Part shown: positions 34,782-46,310 of the stretch, piece after piece
How positions within the stretch are numbered: the stretch's first letter is position 1
Layout of the letters: every line of letters starts with the position of its first letter
Assembly (NCBI GenBank): GCA_029851415.1
Contig: CM056743.1
Location: 95,578,501 to 95,642,500 of the forward strand
Source: Eretmocerus hayati
Lineage: Eukaryota > Arthropoda > Insecta > Hymenoptera > Aphelinidae
Direction of reading: 5' to 3'
Length of the DNA stretch: 64,000 nucleotides
Position numbers and translations under genes: made by a program
Notes under the pieces: generated by a model
The model's database searches: none
Seen by the model: the letters and a program-made list of their open reading frames with translations, nothing else
What the model was told of the DNA's origin: nothing

Positions 34782-37718
34782 ATGATCCACGAACAACATA
34801 TCGCCGATGGTAATGTATCGATATCAAATGAATTGTATGATGTTCCACCTAACTCGTTAAACACTGTTGTGAACAGCTCAAGTAATCACGGTGGAGTGCT
34901 AGAACTTACATCGAATACGAACCCGCATATAAGTTTAGTTTCTTCCGAGTCAAGGTTGAATGTGGACCTCGGGAAAATTACCACCGATGCAGGGTCTAGC
35001 CCACAAGAATTTCTAACTTTTGAGCACCAACAAGGTCGTAGCGAGCGTAATCCTAATTCTCCACCAGCTGTACATGAGCAATATCGGAATTCTAATGAGC
35101 GCGTGACCAATGCAAACCTTATTTTATCCCGTGATTGTAATTCCCTCCAAAGCGATGTGTCGAACACGAGCGTCAGGCCCGCTGTGATCGGTAGTCAATC
35201 GGCTGATGCATTTGCGCTGACCCACAAAGCGACAAGTACGCGTAATGAATCTGACAATGCCTATTTTGAAAATGGTGGGGCTCGAGAAAGTTACAATCAT
35301 CGCGACGTATTTGATAGTTTTGTATATTCAACTGAAATTCCGGTCACCAACCACGAAACAAAATCTGTTAACTCTGATAGTCAACGCTTCGACACTTCGA
35401 GATTAGGAGAAATTAGCATCATGGATGATGTCAATGAGCCCTCGCCTCCTCACCTGAGTCTATCGGTAGAGGGTAGCTACTGTGAAAACGAAGGTGCTTC
35501 CAATTCAAACTGTGAAGCACTGTCATTTTGTGAACTAAAAATTGTACAGTGTGATGACGATCCACAGTCGGTTTCTGAAAAATCACACGTCACTGATGAC
35601 ACACGAAACAGTGACAGCAGCCTTAGCTCGAGCGTGGAGAGGTCTGCATTCCCACAAGCTGGAACAAGTACTGACCAGGAAAGTAGTTCTGGAGGTGATG
35701 CATTGCCGAGAAAGAATGAGAAAAAGAAGAAAAAGGCGCGCAGCCGCAGAACTAATTGTCAAAGGTACGGATGTTGCAAGCCTCGAGCAACTCCCAAACA
35801 ACACAGTCACACTCATAGTAAAGCGTCATCACAGAGCAATGTTGACAAAGAAAATAGTACAGGTGATTCTTGTGACGATAGGAGAACTTCAAGCTCGACG
35901 TCACAAGATAGTAGTGAAGAATCAACTAACTCTCAAAATGATAACTCTTCTGATAGCTCTATCGACGGTAGCTCCGAAAAAAGTCTGTTCTTAACGATAC
36001 TCTTCTATCTCCTCTTCTTGTTCAATTTTAGAAAATTTTTCTCTTGCCCGAATGGAAGCTCAGACGAATGCAGTCGTAGGTTTCAGAAGAAAAGGTGGTC
36101 GAGAGCGTTCAGGTTGTTGGCAAAAAGATCACGTAAATTCGGGAGTAAATCGCGAGGCCGTATAAAATATTCCCAATGCACTGAGGAACGCGCACGCAAG
36201 TTATGCGATTCTATATTCAAGAATAAAATAAATGGGCATCGTATTGTCGACTTCGACCATGTGTTGCTCGAGACTTGCAAGATACTGGACGAACATAACG
36301 GTCGCAGATGTAAATCGTCGGATTGGGAATTTACTGGTGAGAATTGTTACCATTCTCCATGTGAAGCGAGTGACTGGCAGTTTCATGGAGAAAGTAATTA
36401 CCACGGTGCATTACGATCTCTGTTGAAATGCCGTTGCAAGAAGTGTGGTGAATGTCGTGGTATCTGGACTTCACCTGCGACTGATGACGTTCTCGATTTG
36501 AATAAAAGCGCTGTTCTTAGTGTTTCAGCTGGTGGCTTAGGTTACGCCGAAGCAAATACTCTATTCGCTTCTATGAATGTCAAATTCATGGGCGAAAAAA
36601 GTTTCAAACGACATTTGAACTCGCTGGTTCCCCTGCTCGAACAAATTTCTGAAAAAAGCATGTTAGAGGCGGGTGAAGAAGAAGCTCGCCTAGCAAAAGA
36701 AGCGGGGGATATCGATCCCACTAGTGGGTTACCTTTCACTACAGTAATTGTAGATGGTTGCTGGCTAAAACGGTCTTATGGTAACCAGTACAACTCTCTG
36801 TCTGGGTCAGGTATTATTATTGGTAAAAGGACAGGTAAGGTTCTATACGCTGGAGTCCGTAACAAATACTGCTGTGCTTGCTTTCGGGCCATGAGAAACG
36901 GCCAAAAAGCAAAAGAGCACGACTGCAAGCACAATTTTTCAATGAAAAAACCATCTACTCTAATGGAGTCTGAGGCGTTACTCGAAGGTTTCAAAGAAAG
37001 CGTCGAAACCCATGGCCTCATTTACAATAAATTCATTGGAGATGGTGACAGTAATTTTTACAAGATACTAAAGTCGGCCAACCCTTATGGTGAGTGGAAC
37101 ATAATGCCTAAGAAAATCGAATGCACCAACCATCTCCTTCGCAATTTTTGCAAGAAGATTGATAAGATCTCAAAGTTGAAACCCACAAAGGGTCGCAAGA
37201 AATATTACTATGAGGCACGTGAAGTTATCTCAAAGAAAGTGATGACCTTGAGGCAAGCATTGGTTGGTGCAATCGATCGTCTCCGTTCTACCACGGAACT
37301 GTCATCACAACAAAAGGTAAAACGACTCAAATTAGAGATAGAGAACATTCCTTATCACGTTTTTGGAGATCATAGGGGATGTAGAAAATATAAATTCGCG
37401 TGTGACGCATTATTGCCCTCTGCAAAGAAATCAATAAACTATGTCCCATATTTCAAAGCGTACGGTCTGTTCCGACCACTCCTTCTACCAGTGCAAAAGC
37501 TCACTCTGGACGCTGAGAGCCTATTGGAGAAGGAAAGCAACAATCTCGCTGAAAACTTCAATAATGTTGTGTGTAGGTATGTCGGTGGCAAAAGAGTCAA
37601 TTATGCTCTGAGTAATCAGTATAATGCTCGAATATCCATTTCTGTCATCCAATTCAACACGCACGAAGCGTTGACGTATATCTTCTCAAATTTGGGAAAA
37701 AAATCCCTGAATGCGTGA
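34782..37718 (+). CDS. Mutator-like transposase-domain protein
   Basis: A long intact frame (open from 34692, first ATG at 34782). The N-terminal 400 or so residues are Ser/Asn/Asp-rich and look disordered, with a KKKKKARSRR basic patch. From about residue 440 (counted from 34731) the product matches the insect 'Mutator-like transposase' domain. It has Cys clusters (LLKCRCKKCGECRGIW), TVIVDGCWLKRSYG (candidate catalytic Asp at 675), a Cys/His group (KYCCACF...EHDCKHN), IGDGDSNFYK (Asp 771/773) and NNLAENFNNVV (Glu 941). This gives a plausible D-D-E triad of an RNase-H-fold transposase. The stop at 37716 overlaps a nuclease frame in -1 phase with a slippery A-run just before it. A very hydrophobic run (LFLTILFYLLFLFNF, about residue 419) ending in TTTTAG may be a retained intron remnant. 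The unit could be a transposon or a captured gene; no flanking TIR was found. Confidence 0.82.
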   Translation: MIHEQHIADGNVSISNELYDVPPNSLNTVVNSSSNHGGVLELTSNTNPHISLVSSESRLNVDLGKITTDAGSSPQEFLTFEHQQGRSERNPNSPPAVHEQYRNSNERVTNANLILSRDCNSLQSDVSNTSVRPAVIGSQSADAFALTHKATSTRNESDNAYFENGGARESYNHRDVFDSFVYSTEIPVTNHETKSVNSDSQRFDTSRLGEISIMDDVNEPSPPHLSLSVEGSYCENEGASNSNCEALSFCELKIVQCDDDPQSVSEKSHVTDDTRNSDSSLSSSVERSAFPQAGTSTDQESSSGGDALPRKNEKKKKKARSRRTNCQRYGCCKPRATPKQHSHTHSKASSQSNVDKENSTGDSCDDRRTSSSTSQDSSEESTNSQNDNSSDSSIDGSSEKSLFLTILFYLLFLFNFRKFFSCPNGSSDECSRRFQKKRWSRAFRLLAKRSRKFGSKSRGRIKYSQCTEERARKLCDSIFKNKINGHRIVDFDHVLLETCKILDEHNGRRCKSSDWEFTGENCYHSPCEASDWQFHGESNYHGALRSLLKCRCKKCGECRGIWTSPATDDVLDLNKSAVLSVSAGGLGYAEANTLFASMNVKFMGEKSFKRHLNSLVPLLEQISEKSMLEAGEEEARLAKEAGDIDPTSGLPFTTVIVDGCWLKRSYGNQYNSLSGSGIIIGKRTGKVLYAGVRNKYCCACFRAMRNGQKAKEHDCKHNFSMKKPSTLMESEALLEGFKESVETHGLIYNKFIGDGDSNFYKILKSANPYGEWNIMPKKIECTNHLLRNFCKKIDKISKLKPTKGRKKYYYEAREVISKKVMTLRQALVGAIDRLRSTTELSSQQKVKRLKLEIENIPYHVFGDHRGCRKYKFACDALLPSAKKSINYVPYFKAYGLFRPLLLPVQKLTLDAESLLEKESNNLAENFNNVVCRYVGGKRVNYALSNQYNARISISVIQFNTHEALTYIFSNLGKKSLNA
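37697..37703 (+). promoter_or_regulatory. Candidate -1 frameshift heptamer A_AAA_AAA
   Basis: In the transposase frame the codons are GGA-AAA-AAA-TCC, so A_AAA_AAA sits in the correct phase for tandem -1 slippage. It is 13 nt before the TGA at 37716. Slipping -1 here enters the open nuclease frame directly. A homopolymer sequencing error or an old indel would look the same. Confidence 0.4.
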
Positions 37719-39163
37719 AGTTGACAGAGACGGAACGAAGAATCAAAGTGGGCAATAATAAGGAGACTAGAGCTGCGAGAGGAACACACCGACGCGAGTA
37801 CTGCCCCCCCCCCCCCGATAAAAATCACGGGCCAAATGCAGAGCAGGTAGAAGAAGATCCCGCTGCGGTCGAAGAAAGGCGAAAGGCGCATTTTGAATTG
37901 ATCGAAAGTTATAAGAATGACCGAGTTTCCATCGAAAACCAAACTAGAGGGCAGAGCACTTGTGCTAAGTGGCACGAGATCCGAGAGAGAGTCTTGACAG
38001 CGTCTAATTTTGGTGCGATATGCCGTAAATTACCTTATACTTCATGCCACAACTTTGTAAAAAAAATGTTATACAGCAGTGGCGAGAGTACGGATGCCAT
38101 GAAATATGGTTTGAAAGAGGAAGAGAATACGAGATTAGCTATGGAGAGAGAGCTGAATGTTACGATCACTCCTAGTGGACTGCACATCGATCCAAATAAT
38201 CCCATTTTTGCATGTACTCCAGATGGAAAAATCGGAGATGATGGATTAGTGGAGTACAAGAACGCGTACACTGCTCAAAACGAGACTCCAGAGGATGCTA
38301 TGAAGTTCTACGCGCATCTCCGGTTCATCGACCCTAAAACGAATAAAATAAAAAAAACTCACGGCTGGTTCTACCAAGTTCAAGGACAGCTGCATATCAC
38401 GGACAGACAGTATTGCTATCTAGTTCTGAGAACTCAGAAGGGCATGAGATACGAGGGCATCGAAAGGGACGACAAATTCTGGACCGAAAACATGGAGCCG
38501 CATCTTACAAAATATTATCACGAGTGCGTGGTTCCTGAGATTGCTGAGCGGAATTTCTGGAAAACCGGAATTATACGGGACTCTCCATCAATTTTAGAAG
38601 CAAAACGGATAAAGGCTAAGAAAGATGCATTGAAGGGCCCTTCTCAAAAGAAGAGACGAAAAAGTAAAGGATTCGACGAAGAGGCGTGTAGGCAGGAACT
38701 AGAGCTCCTCAACATACCAATCGTGGAAGACCTTGACGAGGACTGCGATGTTGCCCCTCCAATCGCAAATGATGATGAAGTAGAAGCGCCTTCCGTTGGA
38801 AGTGATGAGTCTGATCACGTTTCAAGTAGTGAAATCGATTATGATGGGGATCCTATAACAGAAATCGAGGATTCTGCGTCCGAAACGGATAGGTTGACAT
38901 CATCTGACTGCGTTCCGGACCAATCACGGGACACGCCTGGATTGGACAATGTCACGACAGCAATGTCCACAGCGGACAATCTCCAGACGACAGACAATAC
39001 ACAGCTCCGTTCTTATCGTCCCTCCCTACGAAGAACTCCACATTTCAAGCGCCCTACGAAGGGTAGCACATCTTTCTTGAAGACTAGCGCATCTCACCGT
39101 CTCACACGAAAACTAGCACATATCGGCTTAATCGCGAAGACTAACACGTTTGGCGTAAACTAG
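37715..39163 (+). CDS. YqaJ-type PD-(D/E)XK nuclease, interrupted at 39016
   Basis: The frame overlaps the transposase stop by 4 nt (GTGA) and is open in the -1 phase. The product shows the YqaJ viral-recombinase/lambda-exonuclease fold motifs: RVLTASNFGAI (93-102), GLKEEENTRLAME (Glu for metal binding, about 136), ACTPDGKIGDDG (Asp 170), LVEYKN (Glu 180, Lys 182) and FYQVQGQLHIT (Gln 221/223). These residues form the two-metal nuclease centre in the family, which degrades or resects DNA. The last 49 codons (from 39017) are translated terminal repeat of an inserted transposon. The original frame continues at 46493 into the Ulp1-like protease. A run of 13 C's at 37804-37816 encodes PPPP and is prone to length error. 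The nuclease domain itself looks complete. Confidence 0.85.
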   Translation: MKLTETERRIKVGNNKETRAARGTHRREYCPPPPDKNHGPNAEQVEEDPAAVEERRKAHFELIESYKNDRVSIENQTRGQSTCAKWHEIRERVLTASNFGAICRKLPYTSCHNFVKKMLYSSGESTDAMKYGLKEEENTRLAMERELNVTITPSGLHIDPNNPIFACTPDGKIGDDGLVEYKNAYTAQNETPEDAMKFYAHLRFIDPKTNKIKKTHGWFYQVQGQLHITDRQYCYLVLRTQKGMRYEGIERDDKFWTENMEPHLTKYYHECVVPEIAERNFWKTGIIRDSPSILEAKRIKAKKDALKGPSQKKRRKSKGFDEEACRQELELLNIPIVEDLDEDCDVAPPIANDDEVEAPSVGSDESDHVSSSEIDYDGDPITEIEDSASETDRLTSSDCVPDQSRDTPGLDNVTTAMSTADNLQTTDNTQLRSYRPSLRRTPHFKRPTKGSTSFLKTSASHRLTRKLAHIGLIAKTNTFGVN

Positions 39164-39194
39164 CACATCTCAAAACTCAGACGAAAAGTAGCAC
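39017..39194 (+). repeat. Left TIR of 7.5-kb element with subterminal repeats
   Basis: Pairs with 46311-46488. It contains several copies of a word like GAAGACTAGCACAT at roughly 25-bp spacing; more copies, some reversed, continue to about 39325. Such clustered words are commonly transposase binding sites; that role is inferred here. Confidence 0.9.
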
Positions 39195-39479
39195 GTGGAG
39201 TTGTGTTAGTCTTCGTCCCAAAATTGAAATGTTGACTTCTTCAAATCCCTAGACGAAGACTAGCACATATCATATTTGACACGAAGAGTAACACATCCCA
39301 TAATTTGAAAGAAGACCAACAAATCTCACTTTAGAAAAAGTGACAAACCATCAAAATAAAATCATACATTCACGGAATTAAACAGTTAAGGGAAGAAAAC
39401 CCCTAGTTTTGGAGTCCGTCTCAAAAAATCTTGGGGGTCTGGAGATTCAAATTTGAATGTATTTCTCGATCTGAAAACG

Positions 39480-39870
39480 ATGGCGTACTCAGTTTTTAGC
39501 AATATTATTTATATTCTGGTTCACGCCCTCTTCCTCGGATCCCCAAACCCATACGACATTTTGTTCAACATCATAAAAATTACCCCCAAAGAATTGACAG
39601 ACCGATTCATCAAATTCTGTGAGACTGGATACATTCTTTCGGGTCAAAATTCTGGATTCTTCCGTTAAAATGCCCCAGAAATCGAAAAATATCGATTGTT
39701 CCGAAAAATCACAAGAAAAATTGTTTGTTAAAATCAACAAATCACATCGGGATAGCAATCGTGATCGAAAAAATGTATCCAGTCTCATACGATTTGACGG
39801 ATCGGCCTTGCAACTTTTTTGGGGGTACTTCTTATGATTTCGAACAAAATTTCATATGGGTTTGACGGTG
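39480..39870. repeat. Inverted repeat inside the 7.5-kb element
   Basis: The segment around GAGACTGGATACATTCTTTC (about 39620) is repeated in inverse at about 39765 (GAAAAAATGTATCCAGTCTC). The flanks CAATTCTTTGGGGGTAATTT and CTTTTTTGGGGGTACTTCTT also pair. It lies upstream of the gene and its function is unknown. Confidence 0.65.
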
Positions 39871-40645
39871 CGATGAACGGGGCGACAAGCAGAAAATGAA
39901 TACGGTAAAAAATTTTATCTTGGAAACCCGACTACGACATCTTTTTTAGATCAAAGAGTACTCTCAAATATAGATCTAAAGCACCCCCCCCCCCATGATC
40001 TTTCAGGCCAGACTTCTCGTTAGTGGTTTTCCTCCCCTTGACGAGATTTGCGAAATCTCTTCTGCGATGAAATCTAATGCTGTGATGCAGTTTTTGAATC
40101 TCAATCCGTGACTCCAGTACTGCTGTCCTCAGAAAGTCTAAAAATGGAAAAAAATGGTAACCATCCACTGTTCGAACTTCTTTTTATAGCCACCCAGCTT
40201 CAAAAACATATATGCACTTCAGTGCATAATCTACTATTCCGAAAGTTGTTCGAGAATCTCCCATCGATCAAATAACGCGCACGAAATTCAAATGATCATA
40301 ATCAAAAGTAGAGTGAAAACAAAAAACTCTCATATATTCACCCGGGTCGTATATTCATCAATAAGACCGTCTCTCTGTCTCCTCCCCCCCCCCTTCTTCC
40401 AAAAATTCCTGCGACATTTGCCTTGAAACTACGACTAGGCTAGTATCGACAAGATTGACAATGTATATTTGTGTAGGTGATACTGATCGTGCGGCTTGTC
40501 AATCTTGGATAACGTATAAAATTATCGAATAGAGCCACAGATGCTCGCCTTATTAACAAGTGATGCTCTTAAAGAAGTGATTACTTTTGAGTGCAGTGTG
40601 AATAACGACTTCTGTCACAATACACGCCGAATTTCCGGTGACAGC

Positions 40646-43600
40646 ATGGATTTTTTAAACGGTGAGTTCATTCTCCTTAACCTTTCAGATCATCCAATTT
40701 GTCATTTGAACCTTAGATGATAATTCTCGATGATTTTAACGAACTTATGGCATGAAAACAAGTTAGATTGTCATGACCGATCATTGTGACCGATCTTTAA
40801 TGTTCGAATCAGATGTTGAATCCTGAATATGATTCGAGTTTTTGTTCTGGATTCCATGAATGTTCCACATTTGACATTCAGAAATGAATATATCATTATG
40901 GTTGTTATATCACCAATAATAATGTTCTTTTGAACCAGTTTTGTCTTTGTAATGTTCGATGAAAATCAAGAGTTTAATGCAAGTTTTTATCATCTCTTCG
41001 TAATGTATACATCGAAATATGAATTTCATCACACAATGTATCCTTCATACAGATACATACATATACTTGTTCATATCAAAATGAAGGAAGATACGAGGAG
41101 GATCATCATTAATTCGATGTTTATGTACAACGGTTGCGATGATGATGTATTTATACCAATGGTGTCGTCTCCAAATAACACTAATATGAGCCATACAGTC
41201 GAGACTCGGCCGAGTGGTTATCAAGAGAATACATGTGATGTTTCTAATATCCCAATACCGTATCAAAGTTCTCACGGATTGCCATCAGATAGACAGACAG
41301 AAAGTATCGAAGAGACGAACCCACCTTTGATACAAGAGCGTTTCGAAATGTATCATGAGGATGGAAATTGTGAGTGTTGACTTCAACTCGCATATAATTT
41401 TGATCTTTCAAGAGTCATAATTGATAAAAGTAGTTGTATATTGATGAAATTACAGATTTACGGACTATCAGCTTACAGACTAATGGCTTGCCAAGAGAAC
41501 ATTCGCAGATTGATATGGCACACGCTCAATTTTATCCGACGAACCCGTGTTCAAAAAACTGTAACGAGGTTTCAAATACATCAGTAACGGGAGATCAATG
41601 TAATGAACGTAGAGAAGAGAGACTGCATATTTCTGAAAGAACCCTTAGAAATGGTGAGATTGTTGAGTAAATGGAATTATCCTTATTGGAATGAATGAAA
41701 GTGATTTAAACGATTGGAACCATGAGAATTTCAATACATTTTTCAAGACCAACTTCAAATGTAAACGCATGCCAAAGAAATTTTTTCTTTCAACATTATA
41801 TTATAATTAATAGTAATAATAATAATAATTATAACGAAATAATTTTGACCTCGCGACTTTCAGCTGATGATGGGTTATCGCACCGTGAACAGACCCAATT
41901 GGAATATGAAAGTCCTGCAAGACTTGGATTTTCGCAAACTGGAATGATATCAATGAATTCAACAGAGTGGGATACTGCGTCCACTGTAGTATTGAGCAGA
42001 GAAAATTCACGTGAGGCATCATTAAGACTCCAACATTAAGACATTAGAATACTCGGAAGATTTCATGATAAATATTTCCGATGTGAAATATTCGGTTACA
42101 TTGATCCATACTGATGTATTGAAATCGATAGCGTTGTAGGATTTAATTCTAACAATAATTTCCAGATGAAAGTCTTGGGTCACAAATCCCACCAAGTCTG
42201 TCTTTCGATTTGAGTCCATCAAGGGTTGATCCTTTCCAATCGAGTTCGACAAATCATACAACGACAGGAGAAACTGACTCAAATCCGAGTTCACCATCAA
42301 ATCAGATCAGATCGAGTATTAATATTGGAAATGGTGAGTGTTTTCCCATTGTTCGAATCTGAATGTATCGCTTTGTAATGGAGATGTATGACTTGTACAG
42401 AGAATCTCATAATATTCAGTAGCTGACTCATGAGATTCTCGAAAAATAACATAGCATTTTAAACTTTTTGTGATTCCATGATTTCTAGGCGACAACCTTC
42501 CGTCGAGAGTCACTCTGATTTCTCCCTCGATACAAAGCCGTGAAATGATTGATTCTAGAGTCAGTGTACGCGAAAAAGATTAATGTATTCTGCCCAACTC
42601 GTCTTTGATTTCAGAGAGTTGTGACCTTGCCACTACGAGTGACGGAGGAGAACGACAAATGCATGATGATCCACCTGAGCCTCCGCCAACTGAGGAAAGG
42701 TTCCTCGTAAGGATTGCGAGTCGGAAAAACACAGCCCTCCCTGTGCTAAGGCGAAAAAGAAGTCGTAACAAAACGAAATGGATAGACGTTGCTGCCAAAA
42801 AAGCTCGTGATGCTGGCATTGCAGGTGTCGGCCGAGACAACAGGGAGATAATCGCCAGGAAGATGAAAGAAGGGTGTGGCAAGACATGTCGCCGCAAATG
42901 CAAGGGGAAAGTTTCTAAAAGGGAGAGGAAATCAGCTCTGAAAACGTTTTGGAAATTGGGGAATCGATCGAAACAGTGGGCGTGCTTAACTCAATGGTGT
43001 GTCGACGGTAAATCACTGCCCGATTCTCAAATGAACAAGAACCTGGATGAGCATGATGATGCGTATGATACTGATCCCGAAATTGATCAAAACGAGAAAA
43101 ACGGTTCAAGAGGAATGAATATTATTTACAGAATTCCAAACCAGGCTAATAAACTGATTCAAGTCTGCCGAAAAACCTTTCTCGACACATTGGGTACGTA
43201 CGTTTTCATTCTCACTGTGAGATTCGATAAGAGTAGAACACAATTCAAGCAATCACCATACTTGTGACATAATCACTGTGACTTAGAATACTCTCTCATA
43301 CTCGAATAGTATACAAGATCTCTCTTAATCCATTTAGATATATCTTATCAGTGGGTCAGAACTGCTTTTAAAAAGTTGAATTGTAATCCATCAAAGGCTG
43401 AAATTGAAGACCAGCGAGGCAAACATAATAGCAGACCATTCAAAACACCAGAAATAGTGAAAGATACGGCGAGAGAACATATTCGGTTATTCCCGACAAT
43501 GCCATCTCATTATTGTCGGAGTAAGTCGCAGAAAGAATATTTAGACGAGGACATCACATCCGTGAGAATGATGTATCGATTGTACATGAAATTTGTGAAG

Positions 43601-45101
43601 AAAAAAAAATACCAACAATTTGTCTCCCCAAGGATTTACGAACAAATTTTCAACACTGAATTCAACTACGGGTTCTTCACACCAAAAAAAGACAGGTACA
43701 ACAGTAACTCAGCGACTTACGCCCTTTCAGAATTTGAACATGTTATTTACGCCCTCTTTCCATATTTTCAAAAAGTGATTGGAGAAGTTCCGAGGGCGTA
43801 ATGGCGTTAACGCTCTTTTGATTTTTTTCAGCAGTTAACAAAATGTGTTTACGTTCGTAAAAAATTTTTTCAAAACGTGTTTCATGGGTGGTTAGAACAC
43901 CCCTCAGAGGGCTCAAAGAGAGAAAGGGCGGAGAAAGGGCGTAACCGCCATTACGCCCCTTTTCTACGCGGCCTTTCAATTGATAATTTGCTAAGGAGTC
44001 CAAAACTAACATTACTTCTTAGAACGCCGTCTAATACTTCTTGAGACACTCCAAAATATTCAAATTCCAGGTGTGACCAGTGCGAAGTCTTCAAAAATTC
44101 GACCGACGCGGAAAAACGTGCTCTCAGAGAGGCTCTAGATGAACATCTTCTCAATAAGAGAGCTGCAAGAGCATTGATGAATCAATCACAACGAATTTCG
44201 GAAGAAGATCCTTCAGTATGCACCATGAATATCGATTTACAAAAAATTCTAACAACGCCAAAATCCCAGCAAAGTTCTATGTATTACATGTCGAAACTCT
44301 GCATTTGGAATTTCACCATCTATTTATTAGGCATCCACGTGGGAATCTGTAATGTATGGAACGAAACTATCGGCAAGAGAGGTTCTACTGAAATAGCATC
44401 ATTTCTCTACGACTTTTTGCTATCTAAAGCGTCAGAGGGTATCAAAGAGTTTCACATATATGGTGATAATTGTGCTGGCCAAAATCGGAATCAAAACGTT
44501 TCCAGTATGCTCATGAAACTATGTTTGGAGTGGGATGTGACTATATACTTCAGGTAAGATCTTCATATTCGAACCACCTACGATGAGTGTCGAATCAATT
44601 TGTATCTTCATTTTCAGATTCCTGGAAGTTGGACACACACAACAACCTGGTGACTCAATGCACTCGGTGATCGAAGCATACACCAAGAACAAAACAATAT
44701 ACACTCAGAAACAGTGGTGTCGCTACATGAGGAATGCAAAAGTAACTGGAGAAAAATACAACGTGGTGAGCAAAAATCAAGAGGATATATACGATTTTGG
44801 TCCTCTAGCCAAGTGCTTCAATTGGGAAAAGTGCGGAATCTCTCAAATTTGTGAGATTGTATTCCGTCCGAATAACGGCGGGATCGTAGAGATTAGAAAG
44901 AAGTTTTCGGAGGATCCTGAACCAATTGCTGTCTTGAAGAAAACAAAGAGGATTGCCGATGTAATCCGCATGAATTTGTTGCCAGCGTACACTGAAAAAA
45001 TCCCACTTTCTCAGAATAAACAAAATGATTTAAGGAAGATGATACAGAAAAAATATATAAAATCCAAATACATTCCATGGTATGAAGACCTTTTAGCGTG
45101 A
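40646..45101 (+). CDS. Spliced transposase-like gene of the 7.5-kb element
   Basis: Well-defined exons: 41456-41653, 41864-42010, 42166-42333, 42489-42563, 42615-43193, 43338-43695, 44071-44553 and 44618-45101 (TGA). All have GT..AG borders and compatible phases, and there is no internal stop. An exon ending at 41369 precedes them; its start (perhaps 41091) and the first exon (40646-40661, MDFLNG) are tentative. The early short exons are acidic/Ser-rich. Exon 7 has a Cys-rich basic part (GCGKTCRRKCKGKVSKRER, FWKLGNRSKQWA). Exons 8-10 carry HYCRSKSQKEYL, FFTPKKDRCDQCE, MNIDLQKIL, IYGDNCAGQNRN and FLEVGHTQQPGDSMHSVIE. The Asp (IDLQ), Asp (GDNC) and Glu (VIE) are in the order of a DDE/RNase-H-fold catalytic centre. 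This motif set recurs in many unnamed insect proteins (DUF7869-like by memory). Location inside intact TIRs makes it the likely transposase. Confidence 0.8.
43794..43958. mobile_element. Small hairpin MITE in an intron
   Basis: GGGCGTAATGGCG at 43794 pairs with CGCCATTACGCCC ending at 43958. A further inner/outer pair, TTACGCCCTTTC (43729) and GAAAGGGCGTAA (43933), suggests nested or rearranged copies. It lies in the intron between exons ending at 43695 and starting at 44071. No clear target duplication. Confidence 0.6.
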
Positions 45102-46310
45102 GAAATCGCAATTGATAAATGGCAAAAAATGTACATCTGACCAAAATCAATTGGAAGTCTTCACATCTCTTGATCAAAGTACATCTCTCTCGGATCTCGT
45201 CTCAAGCCATTTTTTTCAGTCTATAGGTTAAAATAATATTATGTCCATAGTCGCTGAAAAAAGTTAGAGAATTATTTCCGGCACCTCAAAACAAAATAAG
45301 AATTCCATCTGATTCTTTTTCATGCAGAAATTTCCTAACTTTCTTCACCAAAGTCGCTATAATTCATTATTACTTTTGGTTTAGCTATGGTTAGACGTAA
45401 TGACCAACGCCCAATCCGGAGTTGTTTCTGAATGACAACTTCATAGGAAATATCTTCGAAATATTTTGCAAATAAAGTAGAAAGCCAAACTTTTATTAGC
45501 GTTACGGAGCTTGGAAAAGTTTTTCAAAATTTTTTGCTACCGTACACTCGACCGTACATGTTCATATTTTGACTTCTAAAATCGGGAACGATGGCCTAAT
45601 AAGAGAACTGAGTCCCTTGAAACGTTGTTTTCTCGTAAAACTAATTCCTTGCATCTGTCCATTAAGTATTTCTAATATATTATATTGTATATTAGAACAT
45701 ACTGTAGGTCAAATATTACGCATGACTGATACATTATTATGAATGATTAATATATCAGGTCTTGATTTCAAATAGAATTCGAAAAGCTACAGCAGATTGT
45801 GGAAACATTATCTGGCCCTCTTCAACTTTGGCTTGATTCGTCGAACTTATGGAGGTCACTCCTTGTTTCTCCTTGATTACTTGTTTTTCCTTTCAATTTA
45901 TCTTAAAGATTATCATGAACATTGTATTCCGAATTGTTTGACTGGATGAAATATAAACTCAAAACTCGATCACGAGAATGACTGACATTTTTCTATTTCC
46001 CATACTGCCTATTGATAACAAACATAACATCAAAAATGGGTGCGATGCAAATCCACATGCCTTCATCTTGATAGTACTAACAATGGAAAAAGGCCCGAAC
46101 TTCCTAAACTTTCGCAAACACGTTATTTCCGTAGATGTATCACTTTTATATATTGTAATTTTTCAAGAATAAAAGTGCTAACGTACATCCCATTCATTGA
46201 GATGTGTTAGTTTTCGTCTCTAATTTTGCAATGTGTTAGTCTTCGTGGACAGATTTTTCAAAAGTGCTAGTCTTCGTGTGGAATTTTGACAAGTGTTACT
46301 TTTCAAAGAT
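45102..46310. other. 3' noncoding part of the 7.5-kb element
   Basis: AT-rich sequence after the gene's stop codon. From 46195 the GTGCTAGTCTTCGT-like words begin, the reverse complement of the left subterminal repeats. No other gene is supported. Confidence 0.55.
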
